Made by a program: the position numbers and the translations under genes | Assembly: GCF_002934005.1 (NCBI RefSeq) | Contig: NZ_PGEM01000024.1 | Coordinates: 84,080-116,081, forward strand | Direction of reading: 5' to 3' | Source of the DNA: Cuspidothrix issatschenkoi CHARLIE-1 | Lineage (GTDB): Bacteria > Cyanobacteriota > Cyanobacteriia > Cyanobacteriales > Nostocaceae | Length of the DNA stretch: 32,002 nucleotides | In this document: one piece after another, positions 15,264-23,841 of the stretch | Layout: every line of letters starts with the position of its first letter | How positions within the stretch are numbered: the stretch's first letter is position 1 | The notes under the pieces: generated by a model | Database searches by the model: none | What the model was told of the DNA's origin: nothing | Seen by the model: only the letters and a program-made list of their open reading frames with translations

Positions 15264-15293
15264 TAAGGGCAAGATAATTTTGCCCTTATTTTT
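15264..15293 (+). terminator. Intrinsic terminator after psbV
   Basis: TAAGGGCAA (15264-15272) and TTGCCCTTA (15280-15288) form a perfect 9-bp stem with a 7-nt loop and are followed by TTTTT (15289-15293), 38 bp after the psbV stop. The rest of the 333-bp gap to 15559 has no gene; it holds the dispersed repeat copy at 15434-15459. Confidence 0.9.
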
Positions 15294-15433
15294 ATATCAG
15301 TTATATCATGTCTGGTTGAACACTTATCATATCTGTTGAGGCTGGTAATGAAGTACCTGGTGAAAATTAATTGCACATTTGGGAAAACAATAGACATCTC
15401 TGTATCTCAAGTCTGTCAACTTTCCTGAATATG

Positions 15434-15459
15434 AAATTTATTTTGCACGACTACTTAAT
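15434..15459 (-). repeat. Copy of a 26-bp dispersed repeat
   Basis: The 26 bp starting AAATTTATTTTGCACGACT match 31822-31847 exactly on the opposite strand. Both copies are intergenic. The identity over 26 bp and the non-coding location point to a small mobile or dispersed repeat. Confidence 0.75.
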
Positions 15460-15559
15460 ACCTGATTTCAAACTTATTATCACTCCTGACTCGGTGACTC
15501 CTGAATTCTGAGATTTTAATCATCCATAAAAGCGTTACCCTAGATGGTAAAGTTCAAAG

Positions 15560-16135
15560 ATGATTATGACACCAGAAGAAATAGCAGCTACATTAACAGA
15601 GTTATTTAGTCCTGAAGTTGTCGAACCCCTAGCACCTGGTTCTTGGCAAATAGACAATTCTGATTTTCGTTTATTGGTGCTGCTATCAGAAGATTATACT
15701 TGGTTGCGGGTATTGTTGCCAATAATGCCTTTGCAAGAAGCAGCACCATTTCTCACCCAGTTTCTAGAGGCTAACTTTGATGATACTCAAGAAACACGCT
15801 ATGCTCTATATGATGGAGTCGTTTGGGGCGTATTTCAGCATAACAGTGGTAGTTTAACTAATGCAGATTTCACTAATGCGATCGCTCGTTTAATATCATT
15901 GCATCAAGTTGGTGTCAATGATGTATTCAATAATTTAGTAGAAAAACGCATCCGGGAAATTATTCAAGCATCAAAACAAAATGGACAATCTCTAGAAACC
16001 ACCATGCAAAATCTTGACCGCTTTTATGCAGAAGGTTTATTAGGTGATATTAATATTAACCAAAACGCCCAGGGAAGAGAACAAATTTTAGCAGCTTGGC
16101 GACAACAATTAGTCCGTCTTTGGGGTGAAATGTAG
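15560..16135 (+). CDS. Conserved hypothetical protein, YbjN-like fold suspected
   Basis: A 191-residue soluble protein. The N-terminal half (about 1-110: LTELFSPEVVEPLAPGSWQI, then an aromatic beta strand DYTWLRVLLPI, then a helix) has the alternating pattern of the YbjN/CesT type III chaperone-like fold; the C-terminal half (112-191) is helical and charged. There is no signal, membrane span or enzyme motif. A second ATG lies two codons in (15566), preceded by the same weak leader, so the first residue is uncertain. It is followed 91 bp later by another unknown gene on the same strand and a small ORF that overlaps the latter, so they may be one transcript. Function unknown; the fold call is weak. 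Confidence 0.7.
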   Translation: MIMTPEEIAATLTELFSPEVVEPLAPGSWQIDNSDFRLLVLLSEDYTWLRVLLPIMPLQEAAPFLTQFLEANFDDTQETRYALYDGVVWGVFQHNSGSLTNADFTNAIARLISLHQVGVNDVFNNLVEKRIREIIQASKQNGQSLETTMQNLDRFYAEGLLGDININQNAQGREQILAAWRQQLVRLWGEM

Positions 16136-16170
16136 TTGACATGACAGGGAACTAGGGGAGATATTTATTC

Positions 16171-16230
16171 ATGACAAATAATTATATCATTGAACTCATT
16201 AAAGCAGACTCGAAGGAATCCGGGGTATGA
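16171..16230 (+). CDS. Possible 19-residue leader peptide, translationally coupled
   Basis: A 20-codon ORF (MTNNYIIELIKADSKESGV) starts at ATG 16171, ten bases after GGGGAG, and its TGA (16228-16230) overlaps the ATG of the next gene (16227-16229) by two bases, giving ATGA. This is a geometry typical of translational coupling. A short upstream ORF can also arise by chance, and no homologue is known to me. Confidence 0.35.
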   Translation: MTNNYIIELIKADSKESGV

Positions 16231-16718
16231 CACTCGCAGAAATTCAAATTCAAATCAAAAACCAAGTCGCTAAAATCGAAGAGCAACAAAAAGTATTATT
16301 AGATTCTCAACAAGAATTATCTTTGCTTTTAGAGAAGAAAAAAATTATGGAACAAGCAGCTTATGAAAAAATCAAAGAAGCAGCCCAGTTATTAAGAGAA
16401 GTACAAGCTGATTTAGAATTGACAAATGAAGATATTCTAGATATCACTAAATCGAAAATGATGAAACCTGAAGAAGATGATGATAATGGGATTGATATAT
16501 TAGAAGAATATAACCAGGATAGTTTAGTTTTAGGGTCTATCAAAATTGATCTAGGAAAATCAGGTTTTAGTATCACAGACGATCAACAAGAATTAGTTAA
16601 TGCCCTCAATGAAAAACTAGAAGATTTTGAATTTGCTTTATCCCGTTTACCTGTAGAAGAAAGAAATTATGCCAGGGTAAAGCTACAAAACATCATAGGT
16701 AATTTCATCAATCATTGA
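16227..16718 (+). CDS. Coiled-coil hypothetical protein
   Basis: A 163-residue, highly charged and helical protein. Residues 1-75 form a probable coiled coil (IQIQIKNQVAKIEEQQKVL onwards, heptad Leu/Ile pattern), then an acidic loop EEDDDNG (about 88-94), a short strand-like segment DSLVLGSIKIDLG, and a second helical hairpin ending VKLQNIIGNFINH. No signal peptide, membrane segment or enzyme motif. AAGGA lies nine bases before the ATG, and the start overlaps the stop of the possible leader ORF at 16171. I do not recognise the family. The role could be structural or that of an adaptor; this is inference only. Confidence 0.65.
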   Translation: MTLAEIQIQIKNQVAKIEEQQKVLLDSQQELSLLLEKKKIMEQAAYEKIKEAAQLLREVQADLELTNEDILDITKSKMMKPEEDDDNGIDILEEYNQDSLVLGSIKIDLGKSGFSITDDQQELVNALNEKLEDFEFALSRLPVEERNYARVKLQNIIGNFINH

Positions 16719-16930
16719 TAAATTTTCATCTAAGAATTCCAGGATAGAGAAAACTTGATATAGCAGGGAATAGAGAGGATAAAATAAAAATGTTCTTCAT
16801 CCTATATCCTATGTCTTTTATTCTTCATTCTGAACTCCTGATAGCCTTGACTTAGTGTGCCGAAGGCGTAGCGTTACCCATACTCCTTAATTCTTGCATG
16901 TTCACTTCTCACTTCTACCCCTATTAACTT

Positions 16931-17323
16931 ATGGATATTGTTGAAACTCTCAAAGCCGATTATGCCAGATTTCCTGGAGATCAAACTTACAGCATTTATG
17001 CCAACGATGTTTATTTTCAAGACGCTGTTTTCAAGTTTCGCGGAATTGAACTTTATAAATGGATGATTAAATTCATTCAAACATTTTTTTTCAATCTTAA
17101 ATTGGATTTACACCACATCCAACGCCAGGAAGAACTTATTAAAACCGAATGGACGATGAGTTGGAATTCCCCACTGCCTTGGAAACCCCATATTTCCGTT
17201 TCTGGTTGGAGTGAACTACGTTTGAGTGCGGAGGGTTTAATCGTTTCCCATATTGATTATTGGTACTGCTCCCGTTTAGATGTAATTAAGCAACATTTCA
17301 TTTCTGTGAAAAACCAATCATAA
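16931..17323 (+). CDS. DUF2358 protein, NTF2-like fold
   Basis: A 130-residue protein matching the DUF2358 family: [20 protein letters not shown], then [19 protein letters not shown] and a C-terminal [14 protein letters not shown] segment. DUF2358 is common in cyanobacteria and plastids and belongs to the NTF2/SnoaL-like superfamily (a cone-shaped ligand-binding fold). The exact role is not established. ATG start, with no clear ribosome binding site. It sits 43 bp ahead of the ArsA-like ATPase on the same strand, so they could share a transcript. The gap before it (16719-16930) holds degenerate repeat-type sequence, including CGAAGGCGTAGCG. Confidence 0.85.
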   Translation: MDIVETLKADYARFPGDQTYSIYANDVYFQDAVFKFRGIELYKWMIKFIQTFFFNLKLDLHHIQRQEELIKTEWTMSWNSPLPWKPHISVSGWSELRLSAEGLIVSHIDYWYCSRLDVIKQHFISVKNQS

Positions 17324-17366
17324 TGTAAATAAATGTAAACAAAATTCAGGCAGTAAGGAATCATTG

Positions 17367-18539
17367 ATGCGAGTAATTTTAATGACAGGGAAAGGTGGCG
17401 TAGGTAAAACCTCCGTTGCGGCAGCCACTGGACTTCGTTGTGCAGAACTTGGCTATCGGACATTAGTTTTAAGTACAGACCCTGCCCACTCCCTTGCAGA
17501 TAGCTTTGACATCGAATTAGGCCATGACCCCCGCCTTGTGCGCCCGAATTTATGGGGTGCAGAACTAGATGCACTGCAAGAATTAGAAGGTAACTGGGGG
17601 GCTGTGAAACGTTACATCACCCAAGTGTTACAAGCTAGAGGTTTAGACGGGATACAGGCCGAAGAATTAGCGATTTTACCAGGCATGGATGAAATTTTCG
17701 GCTTGGTGAGAATGAAACGCCACTATGATGAGGGTGAATTTGAGGTTTTAATTATTGACTCTGCCCCCACGGGCACAGCATTACGACTGTTAAGTTTGCC
17801 AGAAGTTGGCGGCTGGTATATGCGCCGTTTTTACAAACCCTTTCAAAATATTTCCGTTGCCCTCAGACCACTGGTAGAACCTATTTTTAAACCCATTGCG
17901 GGCTTTTCTTTACCAGATAAAGAGGTAATGGACGCACCCTATGAGTTTTATGAACAAATTGAAGCCTTAGAAAAAGTTTTAACTGATAATACTCAAACAT
18001 CAGTCCGTCTAGTTACCAATCCTGAAAAAATGGTAATTAAAGAATCTCTCCGCGCTCATGCTTATCTGAGTTTGTATAACGTAGCGACAGATTTAATTGT
18101 TGCTAACCGGATTATTCCTCAAGAAGTGACAGATCCATTTTTCCAACGTTGGAAGGAAAATCAAGAACAATACCGCCAGGAAATTCATGATAATTTCCTC
18201 CCTTTACCGGTTAAGGAAGTACCTCTGTATTCTGAAGAACTGTGTGGTTTAGCAGCTTTAGAAAGACTGAAAGAAACCCTCTACAAAGATGAAGATCCAA
18301 CTCAGGTTTATTATAAAGAAACCACAATTAGAGTTGTTCAAGATAAAAACCAATATAGTTTGGAACTTTATTTACCGAATATTCCCAAAAGCCAAGTTCA
18401 ACTCAGTAAAAGTGGAGATGAATTAAACATCACTATTGGTAATCATCGTCGTAATTTAGTATTACCCCAAGCCTTAGCAGCACTACAACCAGCAGGAGCA
18501 AAAATGGAAGATGATTATCTAAAAATTCGCTTTGCTTAA
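17367..18539 (+). CDS. ArsA/Get3-family ATPase with C-terminal HSP20-like domain
   Basis: A 390-residue P-loop ATPase of the ArsA/Get3/Get3d class. The deviant Walker A is G8-K-G-G-V-G-K14-T-S16 with the signature first Lys, followed by switch-I-like [13 protein letters not shown] and the switch II stretch [12 protein letters not shown]. Only one ATPase domain is present, so it is a dimerising protein and not the two-domain E. coli ArsA. From about residue 312 the chain forms an HSP20/alpha-crystallin-like beta sandwich ([20 protein letters not shown]), known as the ArsA_HSP20 domain in photosynthetic organisms. Such proteins probably bind hydrophobic or membrane-bound clients; arsenite resistance is unlikely, as no ars genes are near. 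The ATG at 17367 is chosen because AAGGA lies seven bases upstream; a TTG one codon earlier is less likely. Confidence 0.9.
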   Translation: MRVILMTGKGGVGKTSVAAATGLRCAELGYRTLVLSTDPAHSLADSFDIELGHDPRLVRPNLWGAELDALQELEGNWGAVKRYITQVLQARGLDGIQAEELAILPGMDEIFGLVRMKRHYDEGEFEVLIIDSAPTGTALRLLSLPEVGGWYMRRFYKPFQNISVALRPLVEPIFKPIAGFSLPDKEVMDAPYEFYEQIEALEKVLTDNTQTSVRLVTNPEKMVIKESLRAHAYLSLYNVATDLIVANRIIPQEVTDPFFQRWKENQEQYRQEIHDNFLPLPVKEVPLYSEELCGLAALERLKETLYKDEDPTQVYYKETTIRVVQDKNQYSLELYLPNIPKSQVQLSKSGDELNITIGNHRRNLVLPQALAALQPAGAKMEDDYLKIRFA

Positions 18540-18564
18540 AGTTTGAATTGTCTCTAAACTTGCC

Positions 18565-18595
18565 GATCCCCAACTTTGTTTAGAAGTTGGGGATC
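18565..18595 (+). terminator. Palindromic repeat, probable terminator after the ArsA-like gene
   Basis: GATCCCCAACTT (18565-18576) pairs perfectly with AAGTTGGGGATC (18584-18595) around a 7-nt loop and is followed by TTGATT. It lies 26 bp after the stop and is a member of the GATCCCCGACTTCT repeat family. It may serve as a terminator or RNA stabiliser. Confidence 0.6.
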
Positions 18596-18698
18596 TTGAT
18601 TATCCTCATCATGTATATCTGAGTATTTATACTGAAGATATCCATAGTCAAAGGAAGGAAGAAGGAAGAAAATTCCTCCTTCTTACTCCTGACTCCCT

Positions 18699-18725
18699 GT
18701 ACGGGAGAACGGCGTTCGCCCCTAG
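18699..18725. repeat. Palindromic repeat (GGGAGAACG family)
   Basis: A degenerate copy of the palindrome at 4269-4296 (GTACGGGAGAACGGCGTTCG and onward) lies just past the end of the minus-strand gene at 18731. A purine-rich region with partial inverted symmetry (18650-18683) precedes it. It may form the terminator of both converging genes. Confidence 0.5.
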
Positions 18726-18730
18726 GAATT

Positions 18731-19087
18731 TTATCCGGGGGTTTTTACTTGACGTGCCATATCTAAAAAGGCATTCATATTTACACCCGGACGACGACGA
18801 GGACTATTACCAAAAATAAGATACTTGGTAGCAAAATTGGTTTCAGTTGGTAGCGATAATTGAGGTTTAACAGGTTCAGATTTAGTCGTTTTTGCCACCA
18901 CTGGCGCCGGTTTTGATACTTCTACTGGTGCTGCGGCTGGTTTTGGTGCTGGTGCTGTTGGTGCTATAGGTGTAGAAATTGTATTAGCTTCTTCCTTGAG
19001 TTCTAAGTAATAGCCGCTTCCTTTTTTACTAAACAAGCCAGTAATAAAACTCAGAATACCCCCAATCAGATTTTTGATAAAGCCCAT
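18731..19087 (-). CDS. Conserved hypothetical protein with N-terminal amphipathic helix and Pro/Ala-rich linker
   Basis: A 118-residue protein in three parts: an N-terminal hydrophobic/amphipathic segment (MGFIKNLIGGILSFITGLFS, 1-20), a basic patch and GYYLELKEE, then a Pro/Ala-rich disordered linker (about 38-75), and a conserved-looking tail (NFATKYLIFGNSPRRRPGV, ending with MARQVKTP). I recall proteins with the GFIKNLIGGILxFI start and GYYLEL in cyanobacteria, but their function is unknown to me. Membrane peripheral association through the first helix is inferred. AGGAG lies about seven bases before the ATG, which supports the start. It is a single gene, convergent with the ArsA-like gene. 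Confidence 0.72.
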   Translation of the reverse strand: MGFIKNLIGGILSFITGLFSKKGSGYYLELKEEANTISTPIAPTAPAPKPAAAPVEVSKPAPVVAKTTKSEPVKPQLSLPTETNFATKYLIFGNSPRRRPGVNMNAFLDMARQVKTPG

Positions 19088-19430
19088 GAAAAATGCTCCT
19101 GTTTGAATAATTTGGAATCTTACCGAAATTGTTAAAAATCACGGTGTAATATTACATTTGATTGTGCTACTAGCTGTCAGTTTTTAGAGTACCATTTGCT
19201 AACTAAGACCCTGAAGACTATACTAATCAGTATTTTCCGGTCTTTTAGATCAAGCCTGGTAACTGGTAAATAACGCAAATTAATTATTAAATCTTATTAT
19301 AACTATAAGATTCTGAGAATTTACTTAATAAATCTTAATATTAATTATTGCTCACTTCCCAAACTGTCATTTTTTGTCTTTTACTAGGTAAAATACTGAG
19401 TTAAATTGTTGACAATTATAAAGAATTAAG
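19088..19430. other. Intergenic region with no recognised feature
   Basis: A 343-bp, AT-rich stretch between the divergent unknown-protein and lipase genes. No ORF, repeat array or clear hairpin was seen, and promoters for both genes should lie here. Confidence 0.6.
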
Positions 19431-20039
19431 ATGATGACAACAAAACAGCAAAATCCCGTTTTATTAGTGCATGGAATTAATGATACTGGGGCGGTTTTCG
19501 ATAAAATGGCATTGTATCTTAGACAGTGCGGTTTGTCTGTGTATACTGTGAATTTACGACCTAATAATGGTTCTGAGGTTTTAGATAAATTAGCCCAGCA
19601 GGTAGCTAATTATATAGCTGCTACCTTTGCACCCGAACAACCATTAGATATAGTTGGTTTTAGCATGGGAGGAATTGTTAGTCGTTATTATATTCAGCGC
19701 TTGGGGGGAATAGATAAAGTACAGCAATTTATTACCATTTCTTCACCCCATAAAGGAACTGTCATTGCCTATGGTACTTGGCATAGTGGTGCTGTGCAAA
19801 TGCGTCCTAATAGTGATTTTCTCAATGATTTAAACTCTGATGTGCAGATGTTAAACAAATTGAATTTTACATCTATTTGGACACCCTATGATTTAATGAT
19901 TATCCCCGCAGAAAGTTCACAACTTGGTATAGGCCAAGAAATCACTGTACCAGTATTATTACATCCTTTAATGTTAACGGATTCTAGAACTTTAACAATT
20001 GTAGGAAATATATTAAACCTCTGCCATGACTCTAGGTAA
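19431..20039 (+). CDS. Alpha/beta hydrolase, lipase-like
   Basis: A 202-residue serine hydrolase without a signal peptide. The oxyanion-hole HG motif is LLVHGINDTG (H14), and the nucleophile elbow is GFSMGG (S78), followed by FITISSPHKG, as in triacylglycerol lipases of the LipA/EstA type and PGAP1-like proteins. The catalytic Asp is probably in TPYDLMII and the His in LLHPLML, but these are guesses. It is smaller than most secreted lipases and seems to lack a lid domain. The start is the first of two ATG codons; no strong ribosome binding site is seen. Substrate is unknown. The gene stands alone: 176 bp separate it from the convergent oxygenase. Confidence 0.8.
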   Translation: MMTTKQQNPVLLVHGINDTGAVFDKMALYLRQCGLSVYTVNLRPNNGSEVLDKLAQQVANYIAATFAPEQPLDIVGFSMGGIVSRYYIQRLGGIDKVQQFITISSPHKGTVIAYGTWHSGAVQMRPNSDFLNDLNSDVQMLNKLNFTSIWTPYDLMIIPAESSQLGIGQEITVPVLLHPLMLTDSRTLTIVGNILNLCHDSR

Positions 20040-20215
20040 TGTAAAATTTCAAACGTTTATCTAACAAGGGTTTTGACAATTTATTAATATTTCTCAATAT
20101 TCGCCATATTTTGTTAGTAATAAAATGTTCAAACCTTTATCAAATCTGGATTTCAAAATTAGGAAATTATTTGTGTGATTCCCAGTTTAATGGAAGAGAG
20201 TTAATGAATTTTCCT

Positions 20216-21094
20216 TTACCAAAAAATACAATTTTTTTGTGATTCTGAAAGATGTTGACTCAATACAAGTAAATCCTTATATGGTAAAGTAGATGTACCA
20301 TGTAATGCTTGTTTATGTCGTCTAGTAGTGTAATCAAAAAATAGCGTAAATCTATCTGAAGTTATAGGTGGTTTACCGCGATGAAAAATACTAGCAGTAT
20401 CAGCAATTATTACTGTACCAGCCATTCCTGTACATGATTGATAAATTGCTGAAGATATAATTCCTTGCATAATTTTATCTGGAATGTAACCAGATGTATA
20501 TTTTAAAGTGTCAGCTATTGTTGATGTCAAAGATTTAGAAATATATTGAAATGGTCCATGTTCTTCTGTAATATCATTTAAGTAAATGATAATCTTTAAA
20601 ATTTTCCGATCTTCTTGATCTATGTGCCATAACCTTGAACCTGCTTCCAATTGATTAGCAATATCTCGACGAAAATAGACACCTTGATAAGCTACTAGTA
20701 GACCAAGAAAATTTTCAATGATATTTAGTAATCGTTGTTCAAGTCCCCAAAAAAAAATTTTTGGATGCTCCATTATTTGTTGTGGAGTAGCATGAATAAC
20801 AATTTGATCTGAGTGATAAAATGTATTTTGTGCTATTTTTGGCATTAAGCTTTGGGCAGATTCAAGCATTTCCATAGTAGATGTAATTCTCAATTTTTCC
20901 AATGTAGTAATGACAACTCCTTCTTTTTTGAGAATCTCGATCAAATCAATGTCCTCTGGAGAAAGAGTAGGAAGATTTTTCAGATGTTTGTCTATAGCTT
21001 TTTGATAAAAGTAATCAACTTGATATTTTGTAAATGGGTGTTGATCAATTGTTCTTAATATTTTTTTGCGAATTTTTAGCAAAATTTTATCCAC
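20216..21094 (-). CDS. Fe(II)/2-oxoglutarate oxygenase, phytanoyl-CoA dioxygenase-like
   Basis: A 292-residue protein with the PhyH-type facial triad: H157-x-D159 in LWHIDQEDRK, the distal H238 in SIFHRGKPP, and R248 in SDRFT as the likely 2-oxoglutarate anchor. The jelly-roll strands (ILKIIIYLNDITEEHGPFQY) are clear. Such enzymes hydroxylate or halogenate aliphatic substrates and are frequent in secondary metabolism. The N-terminal 100 residues are helical and not recognised. The coding sequence is distinctly AT-rich and uses many AAA/ATA codons compared with neighbours, and the flanks are AT-rich and gene-free. This fits recent acquisition. Substrate is unknown, no biosynthetic genes are adjacent, and there is no strong ribosome binding site. 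Confidence 0.8.
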   Translation of the reverse strand: MDKILLKIRKKILRTIDQHPFTKYQVDYFYQKAIDKHLKNLPTLSPEDIDLIEILKKEGVVITTLEKLRITSTMEMLESAQSLMPKIAQNTFYHSDQIVIHATPQQIMEHPKIFFWGLEQRLLNIIENFLGLLVAYQGVYFRRDIANQLEAGSRLWHIDQEDRKILKIIIYLNDITEEHGPFQYISKSLTSTIADTLKYTSGYIPDKIMQGIISSAIYQSCTGMAGTVIIADTASIFHRGKPPITSDRFTLFFDYTTRRHKQALHGTSTLPYKDLLVLSQHLSESQKNCIFW

Positions 21095-21312
21095 AAATTA
21101 TTATCCTTATATTATTGGCAATTAATTTCACAATTATGAATATCTATTAATATAATTAAGATTAAGATATCTATTTTAATAGTGAAAAAAATCATCCTGA
21201 TGATACTTGTTATATAGAGTTTTGCTTTTATTACTAAAAATGTACATAAGAAATCGAGTAAAAATACTCAATTTACAATCTTTTTAGTATTAATATGTCT
21301 AATTCATTTTTT

Positions 21313-21538
21313 GATATCTAACCCACCTTCTGCACCCTAAACTGTCACACAACGAAAAATGGTCTTTTGGGGATTTGAGATGGGCAAACTGCTTGCAACA
21401 GCACTTCGCTATCGCCACCTAAGATTTAGACTATTTTGTATTAAAATTATCCTCAAAGGTATTCAGAAACCCGATAGCGGAGCGTGGCGTTAGCCATAAT
21501 TACCGATTGTGACACCAGGGGGTGCGGAAGGTGGTATC
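21313..21538. repeat. 226-bp inverted-repeat element, MITE-like
   Basis: The left end (GATATCTAACCCACCTTCTG and so on, 21313-21349) and the right end (21508-21538) are imperfect inverted repeats. Matching cores are CCACCTTCTGCACCC (21323-21337) against GGGTGCGGAAGGTGG (21520-21534, one mismatch) and TGTCACA (21343-21349) against TGTGACA (21508-21514). The 158-nt interior encodes nothing. The right end touches the stop codon of the VOC gene. This is consistent with a non-autonomous mobile element, not one I can name. From 21095 to 21312 the DNA is AT-rich and featureless. Confidence 0.5.
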
Positions 21539-21969
21539 TAAGTCATATCACCAATTGCAGTATATTCAGCATTACCAAAAATTGCATCTGGATAGCGATA
21601 ATACTTAAATTCGATTAAGTTATAAAAAGGATCTTCTAAAAAGAAAGTCCGATGTTCTAGAATAGATTCATTAAATCGGTATTTAGGTTCTTCTCGAAAT
21701 TTCAAATCTTTGTTTTTTGCCCTTGTTAATAATTCTTGCCAAGTATCTTCAACAGTAAATATTAGTCCAAAGTGTCGGGGATAAATTGCCTTTTGAGGTG
21801 TTAAGATATTCTTAGTGATGTGGGCTACTAATTGATGTCCATAGAGGTTGAGAATCAAAGCATGGGCGCTTTCTCGTCCGGGTGTACAACCTAAACCATC
21901 AATATAAAAGGCTTTGGTTTGGGGGATATTAGAGACAGGGAAGGCAAGATGAAATATGGTTTGGTTCAT
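21538..21969 (-). CDS. VOC-superfamily (glyoxalase/dioxygenase-like) protein
   Basis: A 143-residue vicinal-oxygen-chelate fold protein. The two beta-alpha-beta-beta-beta modules begin with FHLAFPVSNIPQTKAFYIDG (H7 at the metal position) and RHFGLIFTVED (H65 or so). The last strand FYNLIEFKYY supplies the usual Glu metal ligand. Such proteins include glyoxalase I, extradiol dioxygenases and bleomycin-resistance proteins; the exact reaction cannot be inferred. The length is normal and the start (ATG at 21967-21969) is plausible. The stop codon TAG (21538-21540) lies at the edge of the inverted-repeat element, so the last few residues could have been added by the insertion. Confidence 0.85.
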   Translation of the reverse strand: MNQTIFHLAFPVSNIPQTKAFYIDGLGCTPGRESAHALILNLYGHQLVAHITKNILTPQKAIYPRHFGLIFTVEDTWQELLTRAKNKDLKFREEPKYRFNESILEHRTFFLEDPFYNLIEFKYYRYPDAIFGNAEYTAIGDMT

Positions 21970-22083
21970 ATGAATTTACTATGTTAAGTAAGTTGGCGTG
22001 AAAAAACCAAAATATGTAAAGATAAGTAAATACGGAGAAAACATCTATCAAGGTGATTACCTGTTACCAACCTTAACAATAAG

Positions 22084-22112
22084 CTCCCCGACTTCTCAAA
22101 GAAGTCGGAGAT
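22084..22112. repeat. Palindromic repeat of the CCCCGACTTCT family
   Basis: The 8-bp core CGACTTCT/AGAAGTCG (22089-22096, 22100-22107) is flanked by further partly matching bases, with a 3-nt loop. It is a member of the repeat family seen at 12660-12725 and 30978-31006. It lies in the gap between the VOC gene and the end of the LCP gene. Confidence 0.55.
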
Positions 22113-22157
22113 CTGAAACTCTCAAGGATGAATCGGAAATTAACACTCAAATGATGA

Positions 22158-23573
22158 TTAGGGAGAATTTTGGAAAATAGCCTGATTTTGAAACCAATCT
22201 TTACCCACTTGGATAGTAATATCTGAACTAATATTGCCAGTGCTTTCTACTCTCACTTCCCCAAAACCCAAGAGACTGCGTATAGATTCGGCGCTATCTC
22301 CATCACCTTGTTGTGCCACAATATGACTTACATCTAGGGGTTGTCCCCAGGATTTAGAGATCATAATATTTGTATATCCACCTTTTTCCAGTGTTTTAAT
22401 TAGTGGGCGTAATTGAGAGCGATTGATGCCTGTACTATCTTGAATAGCGATGCGTAACTGACTAGGTTGAGTAGCTGATGTATCTTCTAAATGTGTTGTT
22501 TCTAAACCAAAGTGCTGGGACATTAATTTATTAATACCTCGTTTTTGAGGTATCCAATAACTCGCATCGAATTCGCCTTTTTCGCTGAATCGTCCAGGTA
22601 ACATCAACATTTGCATATTTGAGCGATTGGTACGCGAACCAAAACCGACCAATGCAACTAATTCTTCAACGGATAAGTTGGTATCAATATTTTCTTTTAC
22701 AACATTGAGAATCTCTGGTACTCGCGTCAGAGTTGTCGGGTTAAGAGTCTGTTCAATTAAAGCACGCAATACCATTTGCTGGCGCTGAATCCGACCAATA
22801 TCCCCTAGTTCATCATGGCGATAACGTAATAATTGCAGTGTTTGTTCACCACTGAGATGTTGTTGTCCCGCTTTTAAATTAATATATAGATGCTGTGAAT
22901 CATCCTGATATTTCATATCTTTGGGAACATAGACATTTACACCACCCAAAGCTTCAATTAACTTACTTACTCCTAAAACATTAATGCGAACATAGCGATC
23001 AATGGCAACTCCGCCTAAAAGATTGCTGACGGTTTTTGCAGTTAAAGCCGGGCCACCATCCACATTTGCAGCGTTAATTTTTTTCACTCCATGCCCTTCA
23101 ATTTCTGTGCGGGTATCTCTGGGAACAGAAAGCATGACTATTTTTTGTGTCTCTGGATCAAATTTGACCAACAGCATGACATCAGAAAGACCGTCAAAGG
23201 AGTTGATTTGGGGTAAATAACCCAGACTTTTAGTATCAGTTGGGGGGTTTTCTAAATCTGGAGGCAGGACACTCATACCCATTAACAGGATATTGACAGG
23301 GCGAGTGAGTTGGGAAAATTGTAACCCATTGCCAGAGATGCGATCAGTATCAAATACGGCTGCTTCCTGATCACTAAGTTGAGCTTGTTGTAAAGGTGTA
23401 CTTTCCCAAGAAACTGCCAATAACGCTCCTGCCAATCCTGATACTATGGCAATCCCACCCATACCCACCGCAAACCATAGCCACCGCCTGGATTTGGATG
23501 AACGCGAATTTTTACGATTATATTGAGATTGTGCGGCTTTTTGTTGTGCGGCTGATGTTTTTTGACTAGTCAC
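22158..23573 (-). CDS. LytR-CpsA-Psr (LCP) family protein with LytR_C domain
   Basis: A 471-residue protein with a basic Ser/Arg-rich cytoplasmic N-terminus, one membrane span (about 33-55 of this version, WLWFAVGMGGIAIVSGLAGA) and a large extracytoplasmic LCP domain. The domain has LLMGMSV..., SDVMLLVKFDP, SVPRDTRTEI (phosphate-binding Arg), KINAANVDGG, LLRYRHDELGDIGRIQRQQ and a C-terminal LytR_C part (LRIAIQDSTGINRSQLRPL). LCP enzymes attach undecaprenyl-linked polysaccharides to the cell wall; a role in sheath or capsule is likely but unproven. Start: GTG at 23571-23573 is preceded by AGAGGAAG with good spacing; a longer version from ATG at 23627 adds 18 residues. Promoter not assigned. 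Confidence 0.87.
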   Translation of the reverse strand: MTSQKTSAAQQKAAQSQYNRKNSRSSKSRRWLWFAVGMGGIAIVSGLAGALLAVSWESTPLQQAQLSDQEAAVFDTDRISGNGLQFSQLTRPVNILLMGMSVLPPDLENPPTDTKSLGYLPQINSFDGLSDVMLLVKFDPETQKIVMLSVPRDTRTEIEGHGVKKINAANVDGGPALTAKTVSNLLGGVAIDRYVRINVLGVSKLIEALGGVNVYVPKDMKYQDDSQHLYINLKAGQQHLSGEQTLQLLRYRHDELGDIGRIQRQQMVLRALIEQTLNPTTLTRVPEILNVVKENIDTNLSVEELVALVGFGSRTNRSNMQMLMLPGRFSEKGEFDASYWIPQKRGINKLMSQHFGLETTHLEDTSATQPSQLRIAIQDSTGINRSQLRPLIKTLEKGGYTNIMISKSWGQPLDVSHIVAQQGDGDSAESIRSLLGFGEVRVESTGNISSDITIQVGKDWFQNQAIFQNSP

Positions 23574-23841
23574 AGACTTCCTCTCACCTACGATTTTAAA
23601 TAAATTAAATGTGCTGACCCAATACATCTAAAACAAATCAGACTATAATAACTAACTCCTCATCAAGTTTGCTATAGAAAACGGCTAAATATCATAATCT
23701 TCAATTACATTTACTTGGGAGGAGGTTGGGGAGTGGTGCAGTGGTTCGGCTTTCGATAAGCTCAGTACAAGTCGCTCAACAACCGGGGGCAGGGGAGAAA
23801 ATTATCTTCCTCTTTCCTCCTGAACTCTTGAACTTCTGAAC

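Noticed and set aside
17367-18539. Arsenite pump ATPase ArsA
   Set aside because: One ATPase domain plus an HSP20-like tail, and no arsB, arsR or arsD near; the Get3-like class is the better fit.
21998-22180. 60-residue frame starting with GTG between VOC and LCP genes
   Set aside because: The second half is repeat-derived (the CCCCGACTTCT palindrome) and its end overlaps the LCP gene; a truncated small gene cannot be excluded, but there is no support.
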